Notes: a model not told the origin generated them from the sequence alone. A stretch of 64,000 nucleotides of DNA from Acidimicrobiales bacterium (GCA_035536915.1 DATLNE010000044.1:1-64000); one strand, 5' to 3'. Numbered from the stretch's first letter, positions 41,106 through 50,441 are shown. Numbers and translations are program-made.

Positions 41106-41614
41106 CGATTCACCACTTCCAACGACGCCACCGCATAGGGACGGGTGCCGTCGTGGTAGTTGATCTGACCCGCTGTGGAGACGCGGTATGTGTATGTGCC
41201 ACCGGGCGGAATGGGAGGCGAGGCGAAGCGCCCCCCGTCAGCTTCGACGGACCGGTTCACGGTGTCCTTGTTCACCCAGCGGACAACGGTGCCCACGAAG
41301 ACGCGAGCCGACGGCGGGTCGAACTGGCTGCTGCCCCCTTGGTCGCTGTTGATGGCGATGTCGAAGGTGACGGCCGCCGTGGTGGTGGTCGCACGCGCAG
41401 GCGCGGTCGTGGTGGCGCCGACGCCGGCCTTGCCGCCCGCCACCGTGGTCGGCGGCGCAGTGGTCGCCGTCGGCGCCGTGGTGGTGGTCGCCCCCAAGCG
41501 CTGCTGGGTCTGGTCCTTGAAGTTGAGCAGCGACTCGTCGCCGACCTTGTTCTTGTCGCCACAGGCCGACAACAACAGGGCTGCCGCCGCCAGCACGCCG
41601 ATGATCCGTCTCAT
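41102..41614 (-). CDS. Cupredoxin-fold lipoprotein without copper ligands
   Basis: A 170-residue lipoprotein (LLLSACGDK), a Thr/Ala/Pro-rich linker, and a C-terminal cupredoxin-like domain from about residue 85: PPSARVFVGTVVRWVNKDTV, PPIPPGGTYTYRVSTAGQI, then NYHDGTRPYAVASLEVV. In copper proteins the segments hold His, Cys, His and Met; here the first His position is Arg and the Cys is missing, so copper is not expected. ATG 41614 follows GGGAG. Confidence 0.8.
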   Translation of the reverse strand: MRRIIGVLAAAALLLSACGDKNKVGDESLLNFKDQTQQRLGATTTTAPTATTAPPTTVAGGKAGVGATTTAPARATTTTAAVTFDIAINSDQGGSSQFDPPSARVFVGTVVRWVNKDTVNRSVEADGGRFASPPIPPGGTYTYRVSTAGQINYHDGTRPYAVASLEVVNR

Positions 41615-44600
41615 ACCAAGCTCCCTGAACGTCGCACCGCTTCTTGGCTGGTGCCGAGGTAGGACTCGATGACGGCCTCGTCGTTGAGGACGTCGTCGGG
41701 CAGGCCGCGTCGCAACACGCGGCCCTGGGCCATAGCCACCAACTCGTCGGAGATCGACGAGATGAGCGGCATGTCGTGCTCGATCACCAGGATCGAGCAA
41801 CCGGTCTCGAAGCGCACCCGCCGTAGCAGCGGGCCCAAGCCCTCAGCCTCGGCTTGGGCGATTCCGGTCGAAGGCTCGTCGAGCAGCAGCACTCGGGGCT
41901 CGGCTCCGAGTACGCAGGCCAGGTCGACGACGCGGCGCAGGCCGGTCGACAGTTCTTTCACGAACTTGTCGCGGTATGCGCCCAACTCCAGCAGCTCGAC
42001 CAAGCGGTCGGCGCGCGCTCGCAGGCGCCGTTCCGCCCGCCGGGCATGCGGCATCCCCACGGCGCTCATCAAGGTGTTGCGCACCTCGACCTGCTGCTCC
42101 AAGGCCACGAGGAGCGTCTCGTACACGGTGAGCGAGGGGAAGAGACGGGCGTCCTGAAACCGCCGCACGAGCTTGCGTTTGGCCCGTTCCTCCGGGCCCA
42201 ACGTCGTCACGTCGACCCCTTCGTAGCTGATGGTGCCCCCGTCGGGCGCCTGGTAGCCGCTGATGACGTCGAACAGGGTGGTCTTGCCTGACCCGTTGGG
42301 GCCGATGATGCCGAGCACTTCGCCGTCGCGGAGGTCGAAGGTGACGTCGTCGAGGGCGGTCACGCCGCCGAAGCGCTTCACGATGTCGCGCACTTCCAGA
42401 ACGGGGGCGGCGATGCCCAGCTCGAGGGCGCGGCGGTCGCGCTCGCTGCGCATGGCCGACGCCGGGCCGTCGGTAAGGGCGCCGGTGCCCTTGACGTAGA
42501 CGGCTCGCAGGATGTCGGGGCGCCGCAGCAACTCGGCCGTCTCGCCGAAGAAGCGCACCTCGCCCTTCTCCATGAACACCGCCCGCTGCGCGAGCGTGAG
42601 GGCCACGTTCACCGATTGCTCGACCACCACGATGGTGGTCCCCCGGGCGTGGATGGCCCGCACGATCTCCAACAGCTCCCCCACCACGGCGGGCGAAAGC
42701 CCGAGCGACAACTCGTCGATGAGCAGCAGGCGCGGCCCGGCCAGGAACGCCTGCGCCAACGACACCATCTGCTGCTCGCCGCCGGAGAGATCGCCGGCGA
42801 GCACGTCCGCACGACGAGCCAGCACCGGGAACATCTCGAAGACCTCGGCGACCCTGGCCTTGACGACGTTCTCGTCGTCGGTCATCCAATTGCCGAGCAC
42901 GAGGTTCTCGCGCACGCTCAGGCCGGGGAAGACACCGCGCCCGCCCGGCATGGAGATGACGCCACGGTGGGCGATCTCGTCGGGCGGCATGTGGGTGATG
43001 TCGCGGCCGTCGAACACGATGGCGCCATTGGATGCCTCCTGGGTGCCGCTGATGGCGCGCAGAAGGGTCGACTTGCCCGCCCCGTTGGTGCCGAGGAGGG
43101 CGAGGATCTCGCCCTCCTCCAAGTCGAAGTCGACGTCGAAGAGCACCTGCACGCCGTCGTATTCGACCTCGACGTTGCGGCACACCAGCAACTTGGTGCT
43201 TCCCGCCTCCTTGGCCCGGCGCCACTCGTCGGCCGCCACCGATGCAGCAAGCGCAGCCCGCCGGTCGAGGGCGAAGAACCCACCCGCACTGGCGGCCAGA
43301 GCGGCGCCGATCAAGGCGAAGGGGATGAGGCCGAAGAAGACGGAGTCGTAGCCGTACTCGTAGCGGATGGTGCCGAAGACGGGCAGGGCGATGATGGTGG
43401 TCGGCAGGGCCGCCAAGCCGAAGATCTGCAAGCCCTGGGTGCGCACAGCGGGCGGGATGACCTGGCTGTAGACCGAGTTCGCCGCCGGGCCGCTCAACGA
43501 CAGGCCGAAGGCGTTGATCCCGTAGAACACCACCAGGATCACCAGCGGAGGCTGGAAAGCCGCAGCCAGCAGGCCGAGGGTGGAGATGACTTCGAGCAGG
43601 CCCCGGGCGGTGAGCACCCGGCCCGGGTTGCGACGGATGAAGGTGTCGACCAGCCCGCCACCGATGTAGGCGCCGAAGACGCTGAGCAGCGCGCCAGGGG
43701 CGAGGATGAACCCGCGCTCCAAGGCGCTCAGGCCGTAGTGCTCGGCCAGGAACACCGGGAACAGGATGGTGAAGACACCGTCGTAGACGTTGGTGAACAC
43801 GTCGGCCAGCAGCGTTCGCCGCAGGGTGCGCACGGCCATGACCGAGCGCCATGCCTCGCCGAACGACTGGGGCTCGTCTTCGGTGCGGGCCACGGCGTCG
43901 TCGGCTCCTGCCTCGACGCGCTCCATGTAGCCGCGCACCGGCTCCCGAAGGAACACCAAGGTCAGCACCCCGGTCACGGCGATGCCGAAGCCGATGAAAG
44001 CGAACGTCCATCGCCAGCCCAGCCACACGATGAGGCCGCCGGCGATGAGCGGCGCCAAGACGGTGGCCACTCGCGCCAACCCGCCGACGATGGCGAACAC
44101 CTTGCCTCGTACCGTCGACGGGTAGTAGTCGGCCAACAAGGCGAACCGGGGGACTTGGCTGGCGGTGTCGCTCACGTCGTCGAAGACGCGCGGGGCGCCG
44201 AAGGTGAACGAACTGCGAGCGCGCGCGGTGAGCATGGCAGCCAGGCCGGAGAAGATGCAGCCGATGGCCACCAGCGGCACTCGGGGATGGCGGTCGGCCC
44301 AGTAGCCGATGAACAGGCCCGCGATGATCGAGATCGTCCCGACCGTGGCGATGATGCCGATGATGTTGCCGTACTCGATGTTGAGGTCGCGGGTGATCTC
44401 GAACTGGGCCAGGTAAAAGGTCCTGGTGTCGAACGTCTGGAAGAACGTCATAAGCCCGATGATCAAGACGGGCGTCAAGCCGTAGGGCGTGCGGCGCAAC
44501 TCCTTCCAGTTGCCCGCCTCACGCAGGGCACGGCGCAGCCCACCGCCCGAGCCTGGAGGTGCGACCGGCGCGCCGAGCGCCGATGCCCCACCCGACAGTC

Positions 44601-44790
44601 CGGCGGGAGCCACCTCGGCGGGCAGTGCCACCTCGTCGAGCTCGGGCTCGGCGTCGGCCGCCAAGCGCCCGTCGTCGAGCTGTGTCGTCGTGGGCGCGTC
44701 GGCCGGACGTCGGCGCCGACCCGTCGACCCGTTCCCGTTCCCGTTCCCGTTCCCGTTCCCGTTCCCGTTCCCGTTCCCGTTGGCTGCCAT
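41611..44790 (-). CDS. MFS permease fused to LivF- and LivG-type ABC ATPases
   Basis: A 1059-residue fusion not seen in standard transporters. Residues 4-21 are Asn-Gly repeats, then a Pro/Ala-rich linker to about 85. Residues about 90-500 are a twelve-span MFS domain (LIIGLMTFFQTFDTRTFYLA, YWADRHPRVPLVAIG). From about 530 comes a LivF-type ATPase (Walker A LLGTNGAGKSTLL, signature LSGGEQQMVSLAQAF, Walker B LLLIDELSLGLSP) and from about 795 a LivG-type one (GPNGSGKTTLFDVISGY, LSTGLRRVVDLA, LLLDEPSTG). The permease gene LivHM is directly upstream (TGATG overlap). The two ATPases should drive LivHM; why an MFS domain is attached is unknown. Confidence 0.9.
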   Translation of the reverse strand: MAANGNGNGNGNGNGNGNGNGSTGRRRRPADAPTTTQLDDGRLAADAEPELDEVALPAEVAPAGLSGGASALGAPVAPPGSGGGLRRALREAGNWKELRRTPYGLTPVLIIGLMTFFQTFDTRTFYLAQFEITRDLNIEYGNIIGIIATVGTISIIAGLFIGYWADRHPRVPLVAIGCIFSGLAAMLTARARSSFTFGAPRVFDDVSDTASQVPRFALLADYYPSTVRGKVFAIVGGLARVATVLAPLIAGGLIVWLGWRWTFAFIGFGIAVTGVLTLVFLREPVRGYMERVEAGADDAVARTEDEPQSFGEAWRSVMAVRTLRRTLLADVFTNVYDGVFTILFPVFLAEHYGLSALERGFILAPGALLSVFGAYIGGGLVDTFIRRNPGRVLTARGLLEVISTLGLLAAAFQPPLVILVVFYGINAFGLSLSGPAANSVYSQVIPPAVRTQGLQIFGLAALPTTIIALPVFGTIRYEYGYDSVFFGLIPFALIGAALAASAGGFFALDRRAALAASVAADEWRRAKEAGSTKLLVCRNVEVEYDGVQVLFDVDFDLEEGEILALLGTNGAGKSTLLRAISGTQEASNGAIVFDGRDITHMPPDEIAHRGVISMPGGRGVFPGLSVRENLVLGNWMTDDENVVKARVAEVFEMFPVLARRADVLAGDLSGGEQQMVSLAQAFLAGPRLLLIDELSLGLSPAVVGELLEIVRAIHARGTTIVVVEQSVNVALTLAQRAVFMEKGEVRFFGETAELLRRPDILRAVYVKGTGALTDGPASAMRSERDRRALELGIAAPVLEVRDIVKRFGGVTALDDVTFDLRDGEVLGIIGPNGSGKTTLFDVISGYQAPDGGTISYEGVDVTTLGPEERAKRKLVRRFQDARLFPSLTVYETLLVALEQQVEVRNTLMSAVGMPHARRAERRLRARADRLVELLELGAYRDKFVKELSTGLRRVVDLACVLGAEPRVLLLDEPSTGIAQAEAEGLGPLLRRVRFETGCSILVIEHDMPLISSISDELVAMAQGRVLRRGLPDDVLNDEAVIESYLGTSQEAVRRSGSLV
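44731..44780. repeat. GTTCCC hexamer tandem repeat
   Basis: Eight and one third copies of GTTCCC in perfect array, in frame at the start of the MFS-LivF-LivG fusion. On the coding strand they encode Asn-Gly pairs. Slipped-strand changes would alter the linker by whole dipeptides without breaking the frame. Confidence 0.9.
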
Positions 44791-47090
44791 CAGCTTCCCT
44801 CCGCCGCAGCACCGATGGCCGCCGCCTCGGCGGTCGACTTGGCGCCCTGCACCTTGTCGACGAGCCGAGCACCCCGCCCTTCGTACAGGTCGGACGCCAA
44901 GGCGAACCGCTGCTCCGGCGCCAACGCCGCCAGGCCGCCGCCTTCCAGGGGATCGGCCAGCACGACGAGGCGCTTCTCCAGGGCCTCGGGGTCGTAGTCG
45001 GCGAACAGGCTGGGCACCACGATCTGGCGGCGCTGGGCCACGATGCGCAGCATCGAGTCGCGCACCTGCGTGAACAAGGACACCAACCCTCCCGGCGCCG
45101 CGTAGAGCACGATCAAGGGCAGCAGCGCCAGGATCGACAAGAAGATCTGGTTGTTCTCGAAGATGCGGTCGAGCACCTCGGCATAGGTGGCGCCGATCAC
45201 CGCCCCGCCAATGGAGCCGATGCCGCCGATGACGGCGACCACGAAGAGCTCGACGCTGGTGGCGGGAAAGAAGAAGTCGGAGCTCAGCCCCCGCTGGTGG
45301 TGGATGATGACCGCGCCGGCGAAGCCGGCCAACGACCCGGATACCGCGAAGGCGAGCAACTTGGTACGCACGGCGTTGACACCGAACGACTGGAGGTTCG
45401 CTTCGTTCTCGCGAGAGGCGATGAGGATGCGGCCCACGCGGCTGCGGCGCATGTTCGCCACCGCGACCATGGCGATCACCAAGCACGCCACCGAGAGGAA
45501 GTACATGCTGCGTTCGTCGTCGAAGTCGACGAACAACAACGACGGGCGCTCGACGTCGCGCGGGAGCAGCTCGCCGAAGTAACGAGGGCTCGACACCACC
45601 GCATAGACAGCGGCGGCGAAGGCGAAGGTGGTAATCCCGAGGAACAAGCCGCGGATGCGCAGGGCGGGCAGCCCGATGAGCACGGCGAAGGCTCCTGCCA
45701 CCGCGGCTCCGAGCGGTGCTGCGAACCAGAACGGCACGCCCGCCTGGGAGAAGCTCCCGCCCGCGATGGCACCGACGGCCACGAAGCCGAACTGGCCCAG
45801 GCTGACCTGGCCCGCCCAGCCGGTGAGCACCACCAGCGAGAGCAGGACGATGCCGTTGAGGGCGATCAACCCGCCCGTATGGCTCGCTCCTGCGGACACG
45901 GTGAAGGGGAACACGAGAACGGCAAGGAGGCCGACGCCGATGAACCCCCAACGGGTGTAGCGCACGACGCCGATGTCGGCGAGCTCGCGCGGGATGCCGC
46001 GAGGCTCCCTGCTCGCCTCCCAGGAGGCCTCCACACCGGACTCGCTGCGACCGCGGCGGCGACGCTGCACGAACAAGGCGCCGCACACGAGCACGAACAG
46101 GCCGATGCTGACAAAGTCGCCCCCGTCACGGATCGACCACGCCGTGGCTTCCGACAGCACGGCGATGCCCACCGCAGCGGCGACGGTGATCGGGAAGCTG
46201 CGCAAACGGCCCACCACGGCAGCGGCCAGGGCAGGCAGCAGGACAGCAGGTGCGACGCCTTGGGCCGCCGCGGGCGTGGTCAGCAGGCCGGTGGTCGTCA
46301 CGCTGGCCGCGGAGAGGACGCCGGCGATGACCCACACCAGGGTGGAGAGCATGCCCACGTTGATGCCGAGCAAGGACGCTCGCTCGGAGTTCTCGGCCAT
46401 GGCCCGCAGGGCGATGCCTGCCTTGGTGAAGCGAAAGAAGACGAACAGGCCGACCAGGGCGACGACGGCGACCTCGATGGCGAAGAGGTGCACGAACCCG
46501 AAGGGCTGGGAGAAGCCGCCGATGTGGAACCTGAACCCCCGCAGCGGGAGGTCGGCGAGGAGGGCAACACTGTTGAACGTCTCTTCCACCGAGCGTGACT
46601 CCAGCGGCGGGAAGAACGGGAGACGGCGCACGAACTCGGCGCTGGAGCCGAGGAAGGCGGCTGCCGCGATGGTCACCACGGTGAGCACCAGCCGGGGGGC
46701 ATTGAAGAAGCGACGGCCGAAGGCGAGGTCGAACAGCAGGCCGACGATCCCGCCGAGCAGCAACCCGAGGGCGAAAGCGATGGGGAACGGGACCGAGCTG
46801 TAGCGAATGAGTTCGAAGACGAGCACCGCCCCCGCGGCACCGACTGCGGTCTGGGCGAAGTTGATGATGCGCAACGTGCGGTAGACGAGGATGATCCCCG
46901 CCGCCGTCAACGAACTGACCATGCCGAGGACCACGCCTCGGAAGAGGATCCCCACGGGCGTGCCCCGCCCTGCGCTGGCTGCCCCCGGCATCAGGAGCTG
47001 GGTGTACACGAGTACGGCGACGAAGGCGGCGGCGCCGATGGCGGCGTTGCGCCGCGTACTGCCCGGCGGGAGCAAGCTGTCGAGGTTCAC
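44790..47090 (-). CDS. LivH-LivM fused branched-chain-type ABC permease
   Basis: A 766-residue fusion of two permease subunits normally made as separate proteins. LivH-like residues about 40-330 (TLRIINFAQTAVGAAGA, GLLTTPAAAQGVAPAVLLPA), linker with ESGVEASWEASREPRG, LivM-like residues about 370-680 (GWAGQVSLGQFGFVAVGAIA, FVVAVIGGIGSIGGAVIGA). A soluble C-terminal tail of about 80 residues follows (ALEKRLVVLADPLEGGGL). Its gene couples to the MFS-ABC fusion downstream and to a lipoprotein gene upstream (ATGA). The substrate is probably an amino acid or small hydrophobic compound, by family only. Confidence 0.9.
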   Translation of the reverse strand: MNLDSLLPPGSTRRNAAIGAAAFVAVLVYTQLLMPGAASAGRGTPVGILFRGVVLGMVSSLTAAGIILVYRTLRIINFAQTAVGAAGAVLVFELIRYSSVPFPIAFALGLLLGGIVGLLFDLAFGRRFFNAPRLVLTVVTIAAAAFLGSSAEFVRRLPFFPPLESRSVEETFNSVALLADLPLRGFRFHIGGFSQPFGFVHLFAIEVAVVALVGLFVFFRFTKAGIALRAMAENSERASLLGINVGMLSTLVWVIAGVLSAASVTTTGLLTTPAAAQGVAPAVLLPALAAAVVGRLRSFPITVAAAVGIAVLSEATAWSIRDGGDFVSIGLFVLVCGALFVQRRRRGRSESGVEASWEASREPRGIPRELADIGVVRYTRWGFIGVGLLAVLVFPFTVSAGASHTGGLIALNGIVLLSLVVLTGWAGQVSLGQFGFVAVGAIAGGSFSQAGVPFWFAAPLGAAVAGAFAVLIGLPALRIRGLFLGITTFAFAAAVYAVVSSPRYFGELLPRDVERPSLLFVDFDDERSMYFLSVACLVIAMVAVANMRRSRVGRILIASRENEANLQSFGVNAVRTKLLAFAVSGSLAGFAGAVIIHHQRGLSSDFFFPATSVELFVVAVIGGIGSIGGAVIGATYAEVLDRIFENNQIFLSILALLPLIVLYAAPGGLVSLFTQVRDSMLRIVAQRRQIVVPSLFADYDPEALEKRLVVLADPLEGGGLAALAPEQRFALASDLYEGRGARLVDKVQGAKSTAEAAAIGAAAEGS

Positions 47091-48157
47091 GTTTGGTTCG
47101 CTAACGGAGTCGGGACGAGCTGGCCCAGCTCGAAGCGGAGGTCGTGGGTACCGAACGCGTCGCTGAACTTGTACTGCTCCTCGATGATCATGGCGCCGAG
47201 CTGCGTGGCCACGAGGATGTTGTAGGCGGTGGTGAACCCGGGCTGCTGCATCTTGCCCTCGACGCGATAGCCCTCGACGATGTCGCCGCAGGCGTCAATG
47301 CGTTCCTTGGCCTTGATGGTGCCGTCGAACCGAGCGGCGCCTTGGCGGGTCATGTCGGAACGAAGGCCCACGGTGGACACCTCCGACGTCGATGTGAACT
47401 GCTCACCCGGCGATATGGGAAGCGGGAGGATCAACAGCGCCGGGACGAACCTTCGCTCCTCCCTCCCGCCGTCGGGGGTGTTGTAGACCTCCCCGACGAT
47501 GGCCAAGCCACGTTCCGGGTCGCCGGCGCGCACGCGGGGATCGCCTGTCACCGGCTTCACCTCGCGTTGCGCCTCGGCATTCGTCTTCACTTGGTATGTC
47601 GTGCGCAAAGTGCCTTTGCCATAGGGCTGCACCGTGTCGTAGCGGTACACGAAGTTGCGCTTGTCCGGGTAGTCGGTGGCCGGGTTCGTCGATTCCGATG
47701 TCAAGGTGACGTTCTCGATGACGCGCACCTCGAAGCCCGTGATCCGCACCTCTTGTCCTTGCAGTGCCGCCAGCTTTGTCGTGCCGCCTCGCTGCCACCG
47801 GTAGCGCCCGGGCGCAGGCTGTTCGGACACCTGCTCGGTGCTGGCTTCTTTGGGAAAGGCGTTGATGCTGGCCTCCGGGCACGGCTCCGAGCGCTGCACC
47901 TCTTGGCGGAAGCTGCGCGGTCCGCCTGGTTGCACCGTGTCCTCGGCCACGAGCGCGATCTCTTCGTCGGGGGCGAGCTGGTCCGGCGCGGCACCGGGCG
48001 CCTGGGTGCCTGCCTTGTTCTTGACCCCGAAGACGACGTCGGCGTCGAGGCCTTTGACGTTGACGCCAGGCTCGCCCTGCGACCCACAGGCCGCGACCAT
48101 CGCCAAAGCCATCAGGGCTGCCGTCCTACGCGGGAGCCGATGCAGGTGCCAGCGCAC
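47087..48157 (-). CDS. Lipoprotein of unknown function
   Basis: A 356-residue lipoprotein. GTG 48157 follows GGGAGG with a 6-base spacer and begins a signal peptide ending in MVAACGSQG. The mature part is largely beta, with two or three Cys (SEPCPEAS, DACGDIVEGY). No family recognised. It overlaps the transglutaminase-like gene by 32 bases and the LivHM gene by 4, so it probably acts in the same envelope complex. Confidence 0.8.
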   Translation of the reverse strand: MRWHLHRLPRRTAALMALAMVAACGSQGEPGVNVKGLDADVVFGVKNKAGTQAPGAAPDQLAPDEEIALVAEDTVQPGGPRSFRQEVQRSEPCPEASINAFPKEASTEQVSEQPAPGRYRWQRGGTTKLAALQGQEVRITGFEVRVIENVTLTSESTNPATDYPDKRNFVYRYDTVQPYGKGTLRTTYQVKTNAEAQREVKPVTGDPRVRAGDPERGLAIVGEVYNTPDGGREERRFVPALLILPLPISPGEQFTSTSEVSTVGLRSDMTRQGAARFDGTIKAKERIDACGDIVEGYRVEGKMQQPGFTTAYNILVATQLGAMIIEEQYKFSDAFGTHDLRFELGQLVPTPLANQT

Positions 48158-50441
48158 GGCGTTCCTCCCTTCCTTGGCGGACGTCGGTCTCAGGTGCATA
48201 CGGGCGCCGGACGGAGATGCGCGAGACGGCAGCCACGGCCCGCGCCGTGCCGGGCTGGCTCTGCGACAGCCGGCGGCGCAAGGCGCGCGACAGCTCTTCG
48301 GCCGCTTCGGCCAACTCCGGGGTGAGCTCGTGTTGCAGGTCGCCCCACAGGCCGCGGGTGACGAGCCACGCCAGCTCGGTGTGTTCGTCGTCGGCCACGA
48401 ACCGGTCGAGGAACATCAGCGGCGTGTCGCTGCGGTGGGCGTAGCCGAAGTCGGCGGCATGGTCGCGCCACTCCGCGTACGCCAAGGCGATACGCGCTCG
48501 CGGGCCCGCAGCCCGCGCCGCCGAGCGCCGCCGCGACCGGCGGTACGCCTTTTGCAACGCCGGGAAGGTGGCGTACGCTAAGGCCAGCAAAAGCAGCATG
48601 GGGACCACGAGAAGCAAGGTCGAGCGCACCCGGTCTGCGAGTTGGCTTTCGCCCTCGACGACCACCGGCATGAACAGGCGCACCGAGACCTCGTCGCTCG
48701 GGAGGATCGATGGGTCGAACTGCTGCTGCGATTCGGTGCCGACCGTGGGCCGGGCGGTGCGCGGTGTGCCGATCACCGGCAGCCACTTGTAGCCCGGAAA
48801 GTAGACCTCCACGAAGTTGGCGCCGTGCTTGGGCCGGATCTGGAGGGTGCCTTCCTTGCCCTCCACCGGATCGCCGCCGTCGAAGCCGTAGCCGATGCGC
48901 GAGGGGATGCCCGCCCAGCGACCGAGCATGGCCTGGGTGGCCACGATCTCGAAGGGCGTGCCCTCCTTGGCACCGGTGAGCATGTCCTGCACCCGCTCGG
49001 GGGTGATCTCCTTGGGCACGCCCGGCCCGGCGGCAGTGACGTTGTCGAGCACGTAACGGCGGAGAAAGTCGAATGTTTCCCACTTCGAACCTTGCGGCGC
49101 CTGGTTGAGGAGGTCGACGACCACGGGAGGCGGGTCGGGGATGTCCAGGAACTGCGCCATCTCGCCTTCGTCGGGAACCGGTGCCTGTGCCTGCAGCGCA
49201 TCGACGGTGGGCAGGGCGGCGGCGGTCACCGTGTACGACAGGCCCGCCTGCACTTGGCCCTCGGCAACGCGGATGTTGCCGTTGCGGCTGTCGTAGGCCA
49301 GGCGAGGACCCTCGGCGATGATGCCGACGCTGTTGGGCAGGGTGGGAACGACGGCGCCGCCGAGGCCCGCCACCGTGAAGCGCGCCCGCACGCCGGGGGC
49401 GAGGTCGGGATCCACGACGCCGCTCTCGGGCACGTCTTCCAAGCGGTTGTCGGCAAACGGCGGGAGGCGCCAGTCTTTGCCGTCGTACACGTCGAGGTTG
49501 CCGATCCGCCACGGTCCGGTGATGGTCGACTCGACGGTGAACAGGGCACGGTCCTCGACCTCGGAGAGGGGGACGGTGCGCGGCCGCTGGGGCTCTTCGG
49601 TCGGGTCGATGTAGGGGTCGGGGAAGAGGAAGTCGGTCTGCGAGAGCACCACGAGGGCCACGGTGATGAAAGCGATGAGCGGGATGGCCCGCAGGGCGCG
49701 GCGCACCTCGTAGGCCCGTGACGGGCGCTCGTCGCCCTCCCCTGCGGTCTGGGCGCTCGACAACACGGCGAGGGCGATGGCGAACAGGACCAAGGCGACG
49801 ATGCCGCTCACGACCTGCTGGTCGTCGGGCACGCTGATGGCGGGAATGGCGGCCAACGGCAACGGCAGCATCAGGGCCAGGGCGGGCCGTCGCAGCACCA
49901 GGGCGATCCAGGCGGCGGCGAAGCCGACGATGCCCATCAGCCACCCGATGATGGCCTGCCACCCCGTGCGCAACCCGATGGGAGGCCGGAGCACGTCGGC
50001 CGTCTTGGCCGCCTCGGAGACGAGGGCCCGCACGCGCGTGAGGTTCTCGATGCCGCCGGGCACCACCATCAACAGGCCGATGGCGAACAAGCCGCCGACG
50101 ATGGCGAGATTGGCCACGACCGGCCTGCGCTGGCGACGAACGAGCACCGCCAGGCCGATGCCGAGCAGTCCGCCTGCGGCGGCGTAGAGGCGAGCGCCGA
50201 CCCCGGTGAACACGGCACCGACCATGACGGCCAAGGCGATGGTGGGGCAGGCGACGGCGAAGGCCAGGCGGCCGACGGGACCAGGCGGGTCCTCGATCTC
50301 GGGGAGCGCCCCCCCGTCGTCGCCCGCGTCGGCGGCCGCATCGAGGTCGGCCTCGACCCGGCCCTCCTCGTCGGCCAGGTTCTCGAGCACCTCGCCTTCG
50401 AGACGGACGAGTTCCGACTGCTCGGGCAGCGTGGTCGACAT
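48126..50441 (-). CDS. Transglutaminase-like (TgpA/DUF3488 type) membrane protein without catalytic residues
   Basis: A 771-residue protein: acidic N-terminus, about six spans between residues 60 and 290, an extracytoplasmic domain, one further span (about 600-620) and a cytoplasmic DUF4129-type tail (YAEWRDHAADFGYAHRSDTP). The transglutaminase core is recognisable by AGIPSRIGYGF and FVEVYFPGYKWLPV, but the catalytic Cys is Phe or Pro, the His position is Ala and the Asp after LPV is Ile. So the usual triad is gone and it cannot be a standard transglutaminase or protease. TGATG overlap with DUF58. Confidence 0.85.
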   Translation of the reverse strand: MSTTLPEQSELVRLEGEVLENLADEEGRVEADLDAAADAGDDGGALPEIEDPPGPVGRLAFAVACPTIALAVMVGAVFTGVGARLYAAAGGLLGIGLAVLVRRQRRPVVANLAIVGGLFAIGLLMVVPGGIENLTRVRALVSEAAKTADVLRPPIGLRTGWQAIIGWLMGIVGFAAAWIALVLRRPALALMLPLPLAAIPAISVPDDQQVVSGIVALVLFAIALAVLSSAQTAGEGDERPSRAYEVRRALRAIPLIAFITVALVVLSQTDFLFPDPYIDPTEEPQRPRTVPLSEVEDRALFTVESTITGPWRIGNLDVYDGKDWRLPPFADNRLEDVPESGVVDPDLAPGVRARFTVAGLGGAVVPTLPNSVGIIAEGPRLAYDSRNGNIRVAEGQVQAGLSYTVTAAALPTVDALQAQAPVPDEGEMAQFLDIPDPPPVVVDLLNQAPQGSKWETFDFLRRYVLDNVTAAGPGVPKEITPERVQDMLTGAKEGTPFEIVATQAMLGRWAGIPSRIGYGFDGGDPVEGKEGTLQIRPKHGANFVEVYFPGYKWLPVIGTPRTARPTVGTESQQQFDPSILPSDEVSVRLFMPVVVEGESQLADRVRSTLLLVVPMLLLLALAYATFPALQKAYRRSRRRSAARAAGPRARIALAYAEWRDHAADFGYAHRSDTPLMFLDRFVADDEHTELAWLVTRGLWGDLQHELTPELAEAAEELSRALRRRLSQSQPGTARAVAAVSRISVRRPYAPETDVRQGREERRALAPASAPA

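Noticed and set aside
44731-44780. Hexamer repeat as a regulatory or CRISPR-like array
   Set aside because: It is inside a reading frame, has no spacers, and encodes Asn-Gly pairs.
42616-44997. Plus-strand frame of 793 codons opposite the MFS-ABC fusion
   Set aside because: Composition is Gly/Asp/Gln/His rich without any domain pattern; the opposite strand has complete Walker motifs.
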